A stretch of 64,000 bases of DNA from Streptomyces sp. NBC_00433 (GTDB lineage Bacteria; Actinomycetota; Actinomycetes; Streptomycetales; Streptomycetaceae), in assembly GCA_036015235.1 (NCBI GenBank), contig CP107926.1:372001-436000 (forward strand), written 5' to 3'. The notes beneath the pieces were generated by a model that had not been told where the DNA came from, searched no databases, and saw nothing but the letters and a program-made list of their open reading frames with translations. Below are positions 63,980 through 64,000 of the stretch, piece after piece; position 1 is the stretch's first letter, and the number at the start of each line of letters is the position of its first letter. A program made the translations under genes and the position numbers.

Positions 63980-64000
63980 ATGCTGGTGTGGATCAACGGG
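63980..64000 (+). CDS. start of a probable P-loop nucleotide-binding protein, cut by window edge
   Basis: ATG 63980 opens a frame that reads MLVWING up to the last base. This is the typical beginning of TmrB-like AAA/P-loop proteins ('MLVWINGPFGxGKT'), but the P-loop itself lies outside the window. It starts 10 bases after the GNAT stop. Confidence 0.5.

Noticed and set aside
63980-64000. Naming the edge gene as tunicamycin resistance (tmrB)
   Set aside because: Only seven codons are visible; the P-loop and the rest are outside the window.

Overview
The window is high-GC actinobacterial chromosome, most likely from Streptomycetaceae. The signs are strong third-position GC, GTG starts behind GGAGG-type ribosome sites, a CebR-type box, STAND/TPR and SpoIIE-type regulators, secreted enzymes with CBM2 and CBM13 modules, and an actinobacterial pyruvate carboxylase and cytochrome oxidase subunit I. 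No RNA gene or CRISPR array was seen. Many broken genes and transposase remnants (aldo/keto reductase, HIT, IS5-like, IS30-like, SDR, zinc alcohol dehydrogenase, SnoaL, quinone oxidoreductase) point to a rearranged accessory region.

1-8.2 kb: the end of a DUF1684 protein, pyruvate carboxylase, an O-methyltransferase and a STAND/TPR regulator. 8.2-14.4 kb: a compact candidate RiPP locus between transposase remnants. It has a 27-residue peptide ending in a Cys-Cys motif with a strong ribosome site, a GC-rich hairpin behind it, a PqqD-like/M50 membrane metalloprotease fusion, a TPR protein with a vestigial ATPase region, and a translationally coupled flavin reductase. I do not recognise this set as a named RiPP class, and it is the best candidate for an undescribed system. 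14.4-20.1 kb: an aquaporin-like channel and a redox group (split-barrel flavoprotein, MOSC/ferredoxin-reductase/ferredoxin fusion, and an RclA/MerA-like disulfide oxidoreductase).

20.2-40 kb: a plant-polysaccharide island. The left arm (minus strand) encodes three secreted enzymes with CBM13 lectin domains: a feruloyl-esterase-like protein, a GH5 and a GH39-like enzyme. The centre holds a LacI regulator, a sugar ABC importer and a cytoplasmic (alpha/alpha)6 glycosidase. The right arm (plus strand) encodes four secreted enzymes with CBM2 domains: a GH51/44-like enzyme, a GH54 arabinofuranosidase, a CE3-like esterase and a GH30 xylanase. Debranching and deacetylation outside the cell would feed oligosaccharides to the importer and then to the intracellular glycosidase. 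Several distinct LacI-family palindromes lie in the island. Two of its CBM2 segments are identical over 312 bp.

40-64 kb: a PAS/GAF/SpoIIE/ATPase sensor with a damaged phosphatase motif, an alpha/beta hydrolase, an ECF sigma factor with a SnoaL-like tail, TetR regulators, a large secreted subtilase, a small secreted I36-like protein, a stand-alone LanC-like protein with an unusual zinc motif, ctaD, and a run of small housekeeping or accessory genes (APH-like kinase, DinB, MFS, three GNATs, methyltransferase, DUF4267, cupin). The right edge cuts the first seven codons of a probable nucleotide-binding protein.
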